Shown: piece by piece, positions 16,908-24,996 of the stretch
Layout: each line of letters starts with the position of its first letter
Position numbering within the stretch: position 1 is the first letter of the stretch
Origin: an uncultured Dysgonomonas sp.
GTDB lineage: Bacteria > Bacteroidota > Bacteroidia > Bacteroidales > Dysgonomonadaceae
NCBI RefSeq assembly: GCF_934668725.1
Contig: NZ_CAKUOF010000014.1
Coordinates: forward strand, 1 to 64,000
Length of the DNA: 64,000 bases
Reading direction: 5' to 3'
Notes under the pieces: generated by a model
The model's database searches: none
The model's input: only the letters and a program-made list of their open reading frames with translations
What the model was told of the DNA's origin: nothing
Position numbers and translations under genes: made by a program

Positions 16908-18980
16908 TTATTTGTCTAAGAAGTTTCTTAATTCATTATTATTTAAATTCTCAACAATGCCATCAAATGCTAAACGGAAAGTACATCCCGATTTCCATTC
17001 CGAGCAACCATAGGCTGTTTTTCCTTTCAAAAGATTTCCTTTTTTACAAAGAGGACATAATACTGCTTTGTCAGACTTTTGTATTGCTTCTTTTTCTTTT
17101 TTCTTTTCAGTAGGCTCTTTTTTCTTGCGTGGAGAAGTCTTTTTTGCGGGCTTTGTTTCCGGTTCTTTTACTTCTTCTATTTCTATAGACTTTCTTGAAT
17201 AATCGTTACGGACATTCATAACTATTTGAGTCAGCATTTGCTTTAACTCATCTATGAATATTTTTGTATCGTATTGATTTCTTTCTATTTGCCTTAGTTT
17301 GTTTTCCCAAATTCCGGTAAGTTCTGCCGATTTTAGTAATTCCTCCTGGATGGTTTGTATCAATTGTACCCCTGTAATTGTAGCCAGAAGATTCTTCTTT
17401 TCTTTACGAATATAATTACGTTTAAACAGGGTTTCTATAATGGCAGCACGCGTAGACGGGCGACCTATCCCGTTTTCTTTCAACGCATCTCTGAGTTCAT
17501 CATTTTCGACAAATTTACCTGCTGTTTCCATTGCCCTAAGTAGAGTCGCTTCCGTATAATATTTAGGAGGAGAAGTCCACTTTTCAGTTAAAGAAGGTTC
17601 ATGCGATCCACTTTCTCCTTTTTCAAATGTAGGAAGTATATTCTCTTCGTCCTTGTCATTACTTTCAGAGTCATCGGATGAGGAGTTATTTGATTGTTTT
17701 TCGAACACCACTCTCCATCCCGGATCCAGTATTTGTTTTCCGGTCACCTTAAATTCAACTTTAGCAGCTTCTCCTAAAACTGTGGTCGTAGACACTTTAC
17801 AATTAGGATAAAATACAGCTATAAATCGTCGGGTTACCATATCGTATACCTTACGTTCATTTTCGGTAAGGGCATTTGCTCTTACACCTGTCGGAATGAT
17901 AGCGTGGTGATCGGTCACCTTACTGTTATCAAATACTTTTTTCGATTTCTTGATTTTTCCGGCAAGTATGGGAGCTACTAAGTCTTCATAACCCATCAAA
18001 CCTTTTAAAGTTGCGGGTACTTTAGGAAATATATCGTCACTTAGAAAAGTAGTATCAACACGAGGATAAGTCGTAAGCTTCTTTTCGTATAACGATTGTA
18101 TTGTTTTCAATGTATCTTCTGCCGAAAAGGCAAATTTTTTGTTGCATTCTACCTGTAACGATGTCAGGTCGAATAATCGGGGGGGGAGTTCTTCTCCCGC
18201 TTTTGTTGTAACATCCGTTACTTCAAAATCTGATAATTTGATTACTTCGAGAAATTTCTCACCTTCTTCCTGAGTTGTAAATCTTCCTTTAGTTGCAGAG
18301 AAGGTTGTAGCTCTATAGATGGTTTTTAATTCCCAATAAGGCTCGGGTTTAAAGTTCTCTATTTCTAATTGTCGGTTTACAATCAATGCCAGAGTAGGGG
18401 TTTGCACCCTTCCAATGGATAAGACGGACTTGTTTTGTCCATACTTTATGGTATACAGTCTGGTTGCATTCATTCCTAGTAACCAATCGCCTATGGCACG
18501 TGATAATCCGGCCTCATACAGCTTGTCAAAATCACTTTGTGCCCGTAGGTTTTGAAATCCCTCACGTATCGCGTCTTCGGTAAGTGATGAAATCCAGAGA
18601 CGTTTAACAGGACATTTAGCCTGAGCTTTTTGCATTACCCAGCGTTGTATTAGCTCTCCTTCTTGCCCGGCATCACCACAGTTTATTATCTCTTCAGCAT
18701 TTGCAAAAAGGGTTTCGATAACCGAAAATTGCTTAGTGATTCCCTGATTATCTATTAACCTGATTCCAAATCGGGGAGGGATCATCGGTAGTAAATCCAA
18801 TGACCAACGTTTCCATTGGGGATAATATTCGTGGGGTTCTTTGAGGGTGCAAAAATGACCGAATGTCCAGGTAACTTGGTATCCGTTTCCTTCAAAATAT
18901 CCGTCTTTTTTGTTTTTTGCTCCTAGAACATTGGCTATCTCTCGGGCTACACTTGGTTTTTCGGCTATACAAACTTTCAT
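16908..18980 (-). CDS. topB: DNA topoisomerase III (type IA)
   Basis: A 690-residue type IA topoisomerase that breaks and rejoins one DNA strand. The N-terminal TOPRIM domain starts KVCIAEKPSVAREIA. The active-site tyrosine is Y305 in LTTYPRVDT. SIGRVQTPTLALIVNRQ at about 188-204 and GIGRPSTRAAIIETLF in the C-terminal half are the usual family blocks. Residues about 590-640 are lysine-rich, and a C-terminal zinc-ribbon-like motif CPLCKKGNLLKG..YGCSEWKSGC follows. The TOPRIM DxD motif reads DAGQEGE (103-109), so the second aspartate is glycine. This may reflect the Bacteroidota subgroup often called TopB. It is first in the topB-NUDIX-WGR-like operon. Confidence 0.93.
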   Translation of the reverse strand: MKVCIAEKPSVAREIANVLGAKNKKDGYFEGNGYQVTWTFGHFCTLKEPHEYYPQWKRWSLDLLPMIPPRFGIRLIDNQGITKQFSVIETLFANAEEIINCGDAGQEGELIQRWVMQKAQAKCPVKRLWISSLTEDAIREGFQNLRAQSDFDKLYEAGLSRAIGDWLLGMNATRLYTIKYGQNKSVLSIGRVQTPTLALIVNRQLEIENFKPEPYWELKTIYRATTFSATKGRFTTQEEGEKFLEVIKLSDFEVTDVTTKAGEELPPRLFDLTSLQVECNKKFAFSAEDTLKTIQSLYEKKLTTYPRVDTTFLSDDIFPKVPATLKGLMGYEDLVAPILAGKIKKSKKVFDNSKVTDHHAIIPTGVRANALTENERKVYDMVTRRFIAVFYPNCKVSTTTVLGEAAKVEFKVTGKQILDPGWRVVFEKQSNNSSSDDSESNDKDEENILPTFEKGESGSHEPSLTEKWTSPPKYYTEATLLRAMETAGKFVENDELRDALKENGIGRPSTRAAIIETLFKRNYIRKEKKNLLATITGVQLIQTIQEELLKSAELTGIWENKLRQIERNQYDTKIFIDELKQMLTQIVMNVRNDYSRKSIEIEEVKEPETKPAKKTSPRKKKEPTEKKKEKEAIQKSDKAVLCPLCKKGNLLKGKTAYGCSEWKSGCTFRLAFDGIVENLNNNELRNFLDK

Positions 18981-18988
18981 ATTAAAGA

Positions 18989-19020
18989 AGCATGTCTGCT
19001 ATAATTCAAATAGACATGCT
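18989..19020 (-). terminator. Hairpin between panB and topB
   Basis: A perfect nine-base stem, AGCATGTCT (18989-18997) with AGACATGCT (19012-19020), has a 14-base loop. Only a modest T-run follows on the minus strand, so it may be a panB terminator or a structure in the topB leader. Confidence 0.4.
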
Positions 19021-19068
19021 GTACATATTTTATTTAGTGAAACTTCTCTGATTTAAAAGACTGATATC

Positions 19069-19887
19069 TTAATAGCTTTCTTTTTCGTTAGGAAAGTCCG
19101 ATTCTTTGACGTCTTTTATGTATGATTGTACAGCCTCACTCATTATCGTATGAAGGTCTGCATAACGACGTAGGAATTTAGGTGAAAAGTCTTTATTGAT
19201 GCCCAGCATATCATGAATCACGAGTACTTGTCCGTCAACACCTCCACCTGCTCCTATACCGATCATTGGGATCGTTAATTCTTTGGCAACTTGCTCTGCT
19301 AATGTAGCCGGAATTTTCTCCAATACTATACCAAAACATCCAACTTCTTGTAGAAGGCGTGCATCATCAATGAGTTTTTGAGCTTCCGTTCCTTCTTTAG
19401 CCCGTACAGCATAGGTACCATATTTATTTATCGATTGAGGCATTAATCCCAAATGTCCCATAACCGGAATACCTGCATCGATAATCTTTTTAATATCTGC
19501 GATAATTTCTTTGCCACCTTCAATTTTTAAAGCATCGGCACCTGTCTCCTTCATTATTCTGATTGCAGCTTCTAGAGAAAGCGTCGGGTTGCCCGAACAG
19601 GTCCCGAATGGCATATCTACAATAACTAAGGCTCTTTTTACTCCATTTACAACCGATTTACCATGATAAATCATTTGATCGAGGGTCATAGGTAGGGTAG
19701 TAGTGTTTCCTGCCATAACATTAGAGGCTGAGTCGCCTACCAGAATTACATCCATACCTGCCTGATCTACGATTGAAGCCATAGAATAGTCATATGCTGT
19801 AAGCATTGAAATCTTTTCGCCTCGTTGCTTCATTTCCAGTAAACGATGAGTCGTTACTTTGCGGTTGTCCTCTGTATAAGTTGACAT
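19069..19887 (-). CDS. panB: 3-methyl-2-oxobutanoate hydroxymethyltransferase
   Basis: Catalyses the first committed step of pantothenate (coenzyme A) synthesis, adding a hydroxymethyl group from methylenetetrahydrofolate to 2-oxoisovalerate. The 272-residue product has family-typical length and blocks: MLTAYDYSMASIVDQAG near residue 28, LVGDSASNVMAGNTTTLPMT near residue 50 with the metal-binding Asp, VDMPFGT near residue 93, KIEGG near residue 121, MGHLGLMPQS near residue 142 and PMIGIGAGGGVDGQVLVIHD near residue 207. panC and panD are not adjacent. Its long leader carries an AGGTCTGAGACCT palindrome. Confidence 0.96.
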   Translation of the reverse strand: MSTYTEDNRKVTTHRLLEMKQRGEKISMLTAYDYSMASIVDQAGMDVILVGDSASNVMAGNTTTLPMTLDQMIYHGKSVVNGVKRALVIVDMPFGTCSGNPTLSLEAAIRIMKETGADALKIEGGKEIIADIKKIIDAGIPVMGHLGLMPQSINKYGTYAVRAKEGTEAQKLIDDARLLQEVGCFGIVLEKIPATLAEQVAKELTIPMIGIGAGGGVDGQVLVIHDMLGINKDFSPKFLRRYADLHTIMSEAVQSYIKDVKESDFPNEKESY

Positions 19888-19974
19888 AATCTTTAAATAA
19901 AAGTTAGAATTTAATGCACACCTTAAAAAATTATACCTAAAAAATAGATCTTATATTCAAGATGGATAGCAAAA

Positions 19975-19987
19975 AGGTCTGAGACCT
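19975..19987 (-). promoter_or_regulatory. Recurrent hairpin element, site 3 (panB leader)
   Basis: Plus-strand reading is AGGTCTGAGACCT, identical to the core at 31485. It lies in the panB leader, about 15-28 bases downstream of the predicted transcription start and 88 bases upstream of the start codon. Its downstream flank differs from the YAAAA seen at other sites. Confidence 0.5.
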
Positions 19988-20008
19988 TTATTGATATTTT
20001 TAGCTCTG

Positions 20009-20016
20009 CAAATGTA
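20009..20016 (-). promoter_or_regulatory. -7 promoter box of panB
   Basis: On the minus strand it reads TACATTTG, matching TAnnTTTG. It would start a panB transcript near 20002, with a leader of about 115 bases that includes the palindrome at 19975-19987. Confidence 0.5.
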
Positions 20017-20045
20017 TAAAAAGCAAATGGTAATAAATATTTTAA

Positions 20046-20087
20046 ACAGAAAAAGCTGCACTCGTTAACGAATGCAGCTTTTTCTGT
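20046..20087 (-). terminator. Terminator of the FadL-like gene
   Basis: A 15-bp stem (20046-20060 with 20073-20087) encloses a 12-base segment that itself can pair. On the minus strand the stem ends in a T-run. It lies directly after the FadL-like gene stop. Confidence 0.85.
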
Positions 20088-20099
20088 AGTAATTAATGC

Positions 20100-21647
20100 T
20101 TAGAATCGATATCCTATAGTGAGTAGACCACTAAACATATTATTTTTAAGTTCAGCTTTGTCAGATCCTCCATACGTGTATAGATCATCTGTACGATTAA
20201 GCATTACAAATGCTATATCTGTATAAAACTGAGGTGTAAATCTATATCCAAGACCATAAGTGAAATAATTGGCATTTCCTACTAGAGAGAAGTTTGTTAT
20301 GGTGCCTGCAGTAGCGGCAGGATGTGAGCCGTTTGCACTTCCGTTTCTAAGTATGTCTTTAACCGGGCTTTGTTGCCACATATAACCTACTCGCCCAGAG
20401 AATTGAGGTGTGAAACGAAATTCGCCACCAACTCTTAAAGTAGATGAGTTTCTAAAGTCTTCTTTAATATCTTTATTTGCCGACAGTCCGAAACCATCTC
20501 TGTCTTGCAGATTCATACAGCTATAGTTTGTGAGTTCATAGTCTGCACTTAATATGGCTCTTTGAGCAATAACTCCGGCTAAACTGAAGACCCATTTATC
20601 TGGTGTACGGAATTTATAGTCAGTAAAAACGACACCTTCTTCTGATACAGAAGAAATAGTTGTTTTTCCATTATCCATAAGTACGGTATAAGAGTCTGTC
20701 ATATTATACCATGTTGGAGAATGATAAGCAACTCCAATTCTTAACTCTTGAACGGGTTTGAAAATAAGACCGGCTTTTACCTGCCAACCTGATCCGTCAG
20801 TCCTTAACTGGTTATCAAAATTATAAAAATGAGTTGGGTCAGCGTTCTGTCCTTCATATAAGTCTTCACTGTATAAGGTGGTTACGTTATAACTAATATC
20901 TGTAACCGATACGGTAAGACCTGCACTAAGCATATCTGCAAAAGTAGTACCCATGTTGAAATCGTAAGAATCTATAGATCCTCTTTCACGAACATGTAGA
21001 AAATTATCAACACTCGGATCTTTCATAGTCTGAATGACGGACTGATATCTGGTTCCATCACCTCCGGATATTGTTGGGGAGATCATACCTGTATTATAGG
21101 CTAGACCTCCTAGCCAATAATCTGAGGGTCTATCCCAAAAAGGTCTTTGATCTAATTCCAGATCTTTAGAAGGAATTCCCTCTACTCGGTTGGCTATATA
21201 TTGCGTTTGTGAGCGATTAAGGAAGTTACCATACATAGTATATCTTCGATCAAAAGATTGCAGCCTGTTATATGAGAAACCAAAATTAATCAATGGAGCA
21301 ACATCGCTATGTAATGGAACAGTTCCTACAAATGCTAAATTATCAAAGCTGAACTTGAATTTTTTATCATCAGCTTTAGTTCCATACAAATCGGTTTTAG
21401 TTCTTGTATTCGTGAAGTTCATAGTGGTTACTATCTCAGAAGTAGTATACACTCCAATTCCGGCAGGATTGATGGCAATCCCCGAAATGTCACCTCCTAA
21501 AGCTCCAAAGGCACCTCCCATTGCAACAGAACGAGCTGTTCCTTTCAATCCATTATAAGACAGGTTGAAAGCATCCATCTCTCCTTGTGCTAGTGCCGCT
21601 CCAGTGAAAGAAGTGGCAAGTAAAGCAAGAATAAAAATACGTTTCAT
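20100..21647 (-). CDS. OmpP1/FadL/TodX-like outer-membrane protein
   Basis: A 515-residue outer-membrane beta-barrel with a signal peptide ending at about GAALAQ (residue 21). The N-terminal block GTARSVAMGGAFGALGGD, followed by INPAGIGVY, is the signature of the OmpP1/FadL/TodX family, which carries hydrophobic compounds across the outer membrane. The rest alternates aromatic-rich strands and ends with a terminal aromatic residue (IGYRF), as expected for Bam-assembled barrels. The ligand cannot be inferred. The upstream Trp/Gly-rich gene ends about 93 bases before this start, with a terminator in between. The terminator argues for separate transcription. Confidence 0.85.
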   Translation of the reverse strand: MKRIFILALLATSFTGAALAQGEMDAFNLSYNGLKGTARSVAMGGAFGALGGDISGIAINPAGIGVYTTSEIVTTMNFTNTRTKTDLYGTKADDKKFKFSFDNLAFVGTVPLHSDVAPLINFGFSYNRLQSFDRRYTMYGNFLNRSQTQYIANRVEGIPSKDLELDQRPFWDRPSDYWLGGLAYNTGMISPTISGGDGTRYQSVIQTMKDPSVDNFLHVRERGSIDSYDFNMGTTFADMLSAGLTVSVTDISYNVTTLYSEDLYEGQNADPTHFYNFDNQLRTDGSGWQVKAGLIFKPVQELRIGVAYHSPTWYNMTDSYTVLMDNGKTTISSVSEEGVVFTDYKFRTPDKWVFSLAGVIAQRAILSADYELTNYSCMNLQDRDGFGLSANKDIKEDFRNSSTLRVGGEFRFTPQFSGRVGYMWQQSPVKDILRNGSANGSHPAATAGTITNFSLVGNANYFTYGLGYRFTPQFYTDIAFVMLNRTDDLYTYGGSDKAELKNNMFSGLLTIGYRF

Positions 21648-21665
21648 GGCTATTGTTTTTTCTTA

Positions 21666-21706
21666 AAAAAAGCTATTTTAGTTTAAACAGCTAAAATAGC
21701 TTTTTT
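21666..21706. terminator. Intrinsic terminator after the Trp/Gly-rich gene
   Basis: A perfect 16-bp stem (21666-21681 with 21691-21706) with a nine-base loop, flanked by A- and T-runs. It separates the Trp/Gly-rich gene from the FadL-like gene on the minus strand. Confidence 0.85.
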
Positions 21707-21740
21707 GTTTGTATTCAATTTCTTTTTTGTTCAATTAATC

Positions 21741-23144
21741 TTATCTGCGTCCTCCACTGCTACGGCCAGAACCTCCTCCACTTGATGATCGGCCACTACT
21801 GCTGGCTCCTCCTGATGAGGAACGGCTACTGCTAGGTGCTGATCTTTGCACAGAAGATCCGGATGATCTATTAGAGCTTCCTGTATTGACGTTTCTGTTG
21901 TTTGTTGCGGGGCGTGTACTGCTGCCACTGTTTGTTCTTGAAGAACCTTGGTTGCTTACTGCTCCACCTCTGTTATTTGTTGTACCTCTATTTGTAGTAG
22001 TACCTACTCTGTTTGTAGTAGCGCCATTTGCACCTCTGTTTGGCGAATTTGTAACGATTCGTCCTGTACTAGCATCATAAGTAGCATTCCTATTTACAGA
22101 AGTTCTTCCTCCTGTTGAGCCTGTTCCTCTATTATTATTTGTTGTGGTAGGTCTTGTACTTACTCCAGACTCTCTGGTTGAAGTACGTCCTGAATTTTCT
22201 CTGGTTGTACTGCTGCGAGTGCCTTCGTATCTTCCTGTTCCACGTCCTACGGCATCTCTACCTGTATTTGTACGCCCTGTTTCTCTGGTTGAAGTGCGTC
22301 CTGACTCTCTGGTTCCAGCAGAGCCACGTCCACCTGTATCTCTTCCTGATGCAGAGCCCCTGTCACGATTATTGGTTCTTCCGCTACCAGCTGCAGAGCC
22401 TCTATTGCGTGAAGAGTCTCGGGATGTTGTTCTTCCGGGTCTGTTGTAGTTGGCTCTCGGACGATTCCAACCGCCGCCCCAGGCACCACCCCAGCCCCAG
22501 CCGCCGCCCCAACCGGGTCCCCAAGCACCACCCCAGCCCCAACCGGGTCCCCACATGTTCCAGCCGCCGCCCCAGCCCCAGCCCATGTTCCAGCCCCAAC
22601 CGGGACCCCACATGTTCCAGCCGCCGCCCCAGCCCCAGCCCATGTTCCAACCCCAACCGGGTCCCCACATGCCCCAGGGACGCATGCCCCAGCCCATGCC
22701 CATACCCATGTTCCAACCCCAGTTATTCCAAGGGTCGTTCCAAGGGTCGTTTCTCCAAGCCATGGTTGTGGTTAGACTGTTTGCATAATAGTCGTCTAAA
22801 GAACCATTCAAGACAAAGACATTAATGTTGTCATCGCTTGAGATTCTTACACTATTAGGAGCTTCGTATCTTAAATCAAACTCATTAGTGAAGCCACTTT
22901 GTGAATTGATATTCGCATTAGTGTATTCATCAACGCCTACCGAAACATCTCCTCGGGTAGAGATGTTTACATTATTATTGGCATTTTCTATATAAACATT
23001 GGTTGCGGGAGTTGTATTCCTTTGTGAATTTCGATTTTGTCTTCTGTTGGAGGAAGATGAACCATAGATGTCATCATCCCAATTTTGAGAGAAACTCACT
23101 AATGGCAACAATGTTGCTAATAATAACAATTTACTCCTTTTCAT
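21741..23144 (-). CDS. Exported Trp/Gly-rich low-complexity protein
   Basis: No known function. The 467-residue protein has a signal peptide ending near LVSFSQ. A short domain at about 60-130 resembles the N-terminal part of similar Bacteroidota exported proteins. Residues about 141-228 consist almost only of Gly, Trp, Asn and Met, with two perfect 19-residue repeats (GPGWGWNMGW.. type) at 161-198. Residues about 229-467 form a basic Arg/Ser/Gly/Thr/Asn-rich tail. It is expected outside the inner membrane, perhaps tied to the outer membrane or an extracellular matrix. The underlying DNA is markedly GC-rich compared with its surroundings. Antisense open frames here are shadows of the biased composition. 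Confidence 0.7.
   Translation of the reverse strand: MKRSKLLLLATLLPLVSFSQNWDDDIYGSSSSNRRQNRNSQRNTTPATNVYIENANNNVNISTRGDVSVGVDEYTNANINSQSGFTNEFDLRYEAPNSVRISSDDNINVFVLNGSLDDYYANSLTTTMAWRNDPWNDPWNNWGWNMGMGMGWGMRPWGMWGPGWGWNMGWGWGGGWNMWGPGWGWNMGWGWGGGWNMWGPGWGWGGAWGPGWGGGWGWGGAWGGGWNRPRANYNRPGRTTSRDSSRNRGSAAGSGRTNNRDRGSASGRDTGGRGSAGTRESGRTSTRETGRTNTGRDAVGRGTGRYEGTRSSTTRENSGRTSTRESGVSTRPTTTNNNRGTGSTGGRTSVNRNATYDASTGRIVTNSPNRGANGATTNRVGTTTNRGTTNNRGGAVSNQGSSRTNSGSSTRPATNNRNVNTGSSNRSSGSSVQRSAPSSSRSSSGGASSSGRSSSGGGSGRSSGGRR
22533..22664 (-). repeat. 57-base tandem repeat encoding a Trp/Gly-rich unit
   Basis: Two copies of a 57-base unit at 22551-22664 encode the same 19 residues, with the first six residues of a third copy continuing to 22533. 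The minus strand is strongly G-rich with several runs of three or four G, so it could form unusual structures or slip during replication. Confidence 0.8.
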
Positions 23145-23622
23145 TATATTATCTCCTCTCTAGTTATATGTAAATTCGATTTCAATTTTTACTTATCTAT
23201 TTGCTTAGACTTGCTAAAGTACTAAATGGTTTAATAGACACATCAAAGAAAGTCTATTTTTATATCAAAGATGCAAAAAAGGTGGCTCTGTTGCTCGTAA
23301 CATCCTTAACAAATCTAAAAATACAGAATAGTTTAGATTCTGATAAATAGAGTCTGCTGAAAGCTAAACGTTTGAACTTTAATCTTTGTTTTTAGAAAAC
23401 CACATTCTTTTGTAAAGAAACAAAAAAATACAAAAAAGAACAGATGTTCGTCTGTTTAAAATTTGAAAAAAGGAAAAACTTAGAAGCTTATTGTTATAAA
23501 AGCTATAATTTTGTCAATTATAAGGTTGGCTCTATAGAGCGAAGATTGTGATAGGTTGTAAATGCAATCAACTATCTTTACCTTTTTATTTAAATTAGGC
23601 ATGTGCATAAATATTTATTAAA
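23145..23622. other. Intergenic region with several hairpins, possible small RNA
   Basis: No gene is visible. The stretch contains inverted repeats: AATCTAAA/TTTAGATT (23312-23319 with 23332-23339), AACAGA/TCTGTT (23439-23444 with 23451-23456), the perfect palindrome GCTCTATAGAGC (23529-23540) and GATAGGTTG/CAACTATC (23550-23558 with 23569-23576, one bulge) followed by T-rich sequence. TATCTTTA at 23573-23580 may be the prmA -7 box. No homolog class was recognised. Confidence 0.35.
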
Positions 23623-24474
23623 ATGAATTATATTGAAGCGGTATTTGTTTGTATTCCTCAAAATGAGATCGTAGCAGAAGTGTTATCTGCCGAGTTGGCT
23701 GAAGTAGGTTTTGAAAGCTTTGTTAGCTCCGAAGTAGGTTTAACTGCTTATGTTCAGGAAAGTCTGTATTGCAAAGATGCAATTGAAAACGTTATTGCCA
23801 ACTTTCCTTTAGATGCGAAAATAACCTATACAACAAATCTTATTGAAGGTAAGGACTGGAATGAAGAGTGGGAGAAAAATTACTTCAAACCTCTTATTAT
23901 AGATGATCAATGTATCATTCAGAGTACCTTCCATAAAGAACCCGCTACTTATGCATATAATATATATATAGATCCTAAAATGGCTTTTGGTACCGGACAT
24001 CATCAGACAACTGAACTAATGATTCGCGAAATACTGAATATGGATTTTAAAGGAAAAACAGTATTGGATATGGGATGTGGAACTGCCATTTTAGCTATCC
24101 TGGCCTCTATGCGGGGTGGAGATCCTATTTTGGCTATTGATATTGATGAGTGGGCGTATGATAATGCAAAAGAAAATTTGGATTTAAATAGGATTTCGAA
24201 TGTAGAAGTTCAAATTGGAGGAGCCGAGCTTCTGACTCCCGATAAAACATTTGATGTTATATTGGCAAATATCAATAGAAATATATTACTGAATGATATT
24301 CATGTATATGCTTCTGTACTTAATGCCGATGGTGTATTGTTTATGAGTGGTTTTTATATAGAGGATATTCCTGCACTTACAGAAGAATGTAATAAAAATG
24401 GTTTGCTATTTGTGCATTCGCATAGTAAAGATAATTGGGCCAATGTGAAATTTATAAAGAAAGGGCTGGCTTAA
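23623..24474 (+). CDS. prmA: Ribosomal protein L11 methyltransferase
   Basis: Methylates ribosomal protein L11 using S-adenosylmethionine. The 283-residue product has the N-terminal substrate-recognition domain (1-100). The catalytic domain begins with the PrmA signature MAFGTGHHQTTELM near residue 124. The SAM-binding motif VLDMGCGTAILAILA is near residue 145 and DVILANINRNIL near residue 209. The stop codon lies in the loop of the downstream terminator, so the last codons form the left arm of the stem. Confidence 0.95.
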   Translation: MNYIEAVFVCIPQNEIVAEVLSAELAEVGFESFVSSEVGLTAYVQESLYCKDAIENVIANFPLDAKITYTTNLIEGKDWNEEWEKNYFKPLIIDDQCIIQSTFHKEPATYAYNIYIDPKMAFGTGHHQTTELMIREILNMDFKGKTVLDMGCGTAILAILASMRGGDPILAIDIDEWAYDNAKENLDLNRISNVEVQIGGAELLTPDKTFDVILANINRNILLNDIHVYASVLNADGVLFMSGFYIEDIPALTEECNKNGLLFVHSHSKDNWANVKFIKKGLA

Positions 24475-24488
24475 GCCAGCCCTTTCTT
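24457..24488 (+). terminator. Terminator overlapping the prmA stop codon
   Basis: A 14-bp perfect stem (24457-24470 with 24475-24488) has the four-base loop TTAA. The prmA stop codon occupies 24472-24474 in that loop. The converging minus-strand gene at 24503 may share the structure. Confidence 0.85.
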
Positions 24489-24502
24489 ATTTCTATAACA
24501 CC

Positions 24503-24943
24503 TTAATAGATTATAAGCGAATTAGGATCGACATTAATATTGGGGTTTGGGGTTTCTTCGATGGCAACAATACTATCTACGATAAAACGGGTATAGCCTC
24601 TCCAGGGCAAAGCTCCAAAATATTCCTTGTAATGCAATTTTACGTTTTGTCCTGTCAGTCTCATTAGTTGTTTGGCTAATTCTTTATTTTCAATAGAAAA
24701 TTCGAATTCATTAGATTGCAGACCTCCTGTTGTGCCGGTTTTTATGCCGGTTTGTATTAATTTACCTTCGTATGTTTTAAATATGATTCCTTTATGCATG
24801 ACATAGTTAAGCTGTCCGGCTTTTACACTACTGTTTGCATAGGGAAAGTAGAAGTATGCAATACCCCCTCCTATAACTAATATTATTAGTACAATAAATA
24901 TTTTACCAACTGTTTTTTTCCATGAACTGGTTGTTGTTCCCAT
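24503..24943 (-). CDS. Hypothetical single-TM protein
   Basis: No function recognised. The 146-residue protein has one N-terminal membrane helix (about residues 13-32, VGKIFIVLIILVIGGGIAYF). A short extracytoplasmic domain follows with the blocks KAGQLNYVMHKGIIFKTYEG and WRGYTRFIVDSIV, which look conserved rather than random. The architecture suits an anchored inner-membrane accessory protein. It starts 53 bases after the porW stop on the same strand, so the two could be co-transcribed. Confidence 0.75.
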   Translation of the reverse strand: MGTTTSSWKKTVGKIFIVLIILVIGGGIAYFYFPYANSSVKAGQLNYVMHKGIIFKTYEGKLIQTGIKTGTTGGLQSNEFEFSIENKELAKQLMRLTGQNVKLHYKEYFGALPWRGYTRFIVDSIVAIEETPNPNINVDPNSLIIY

Positions 24944-24996
24944 TTTCCGATTTGTTAATTATTCTATTTGATTAACATTAAGTGAATCCTATTTGT

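Noticed and set aside
22154..22825. Long plus-strand open frames antisense to the Trp/Gly-rich gene (223, 112 and 101 residues)
   Set aside because: They are Pro/Cys/Leu-rich mirror images of the biased Gly/Trp coding sequence, with no family features or promoter.
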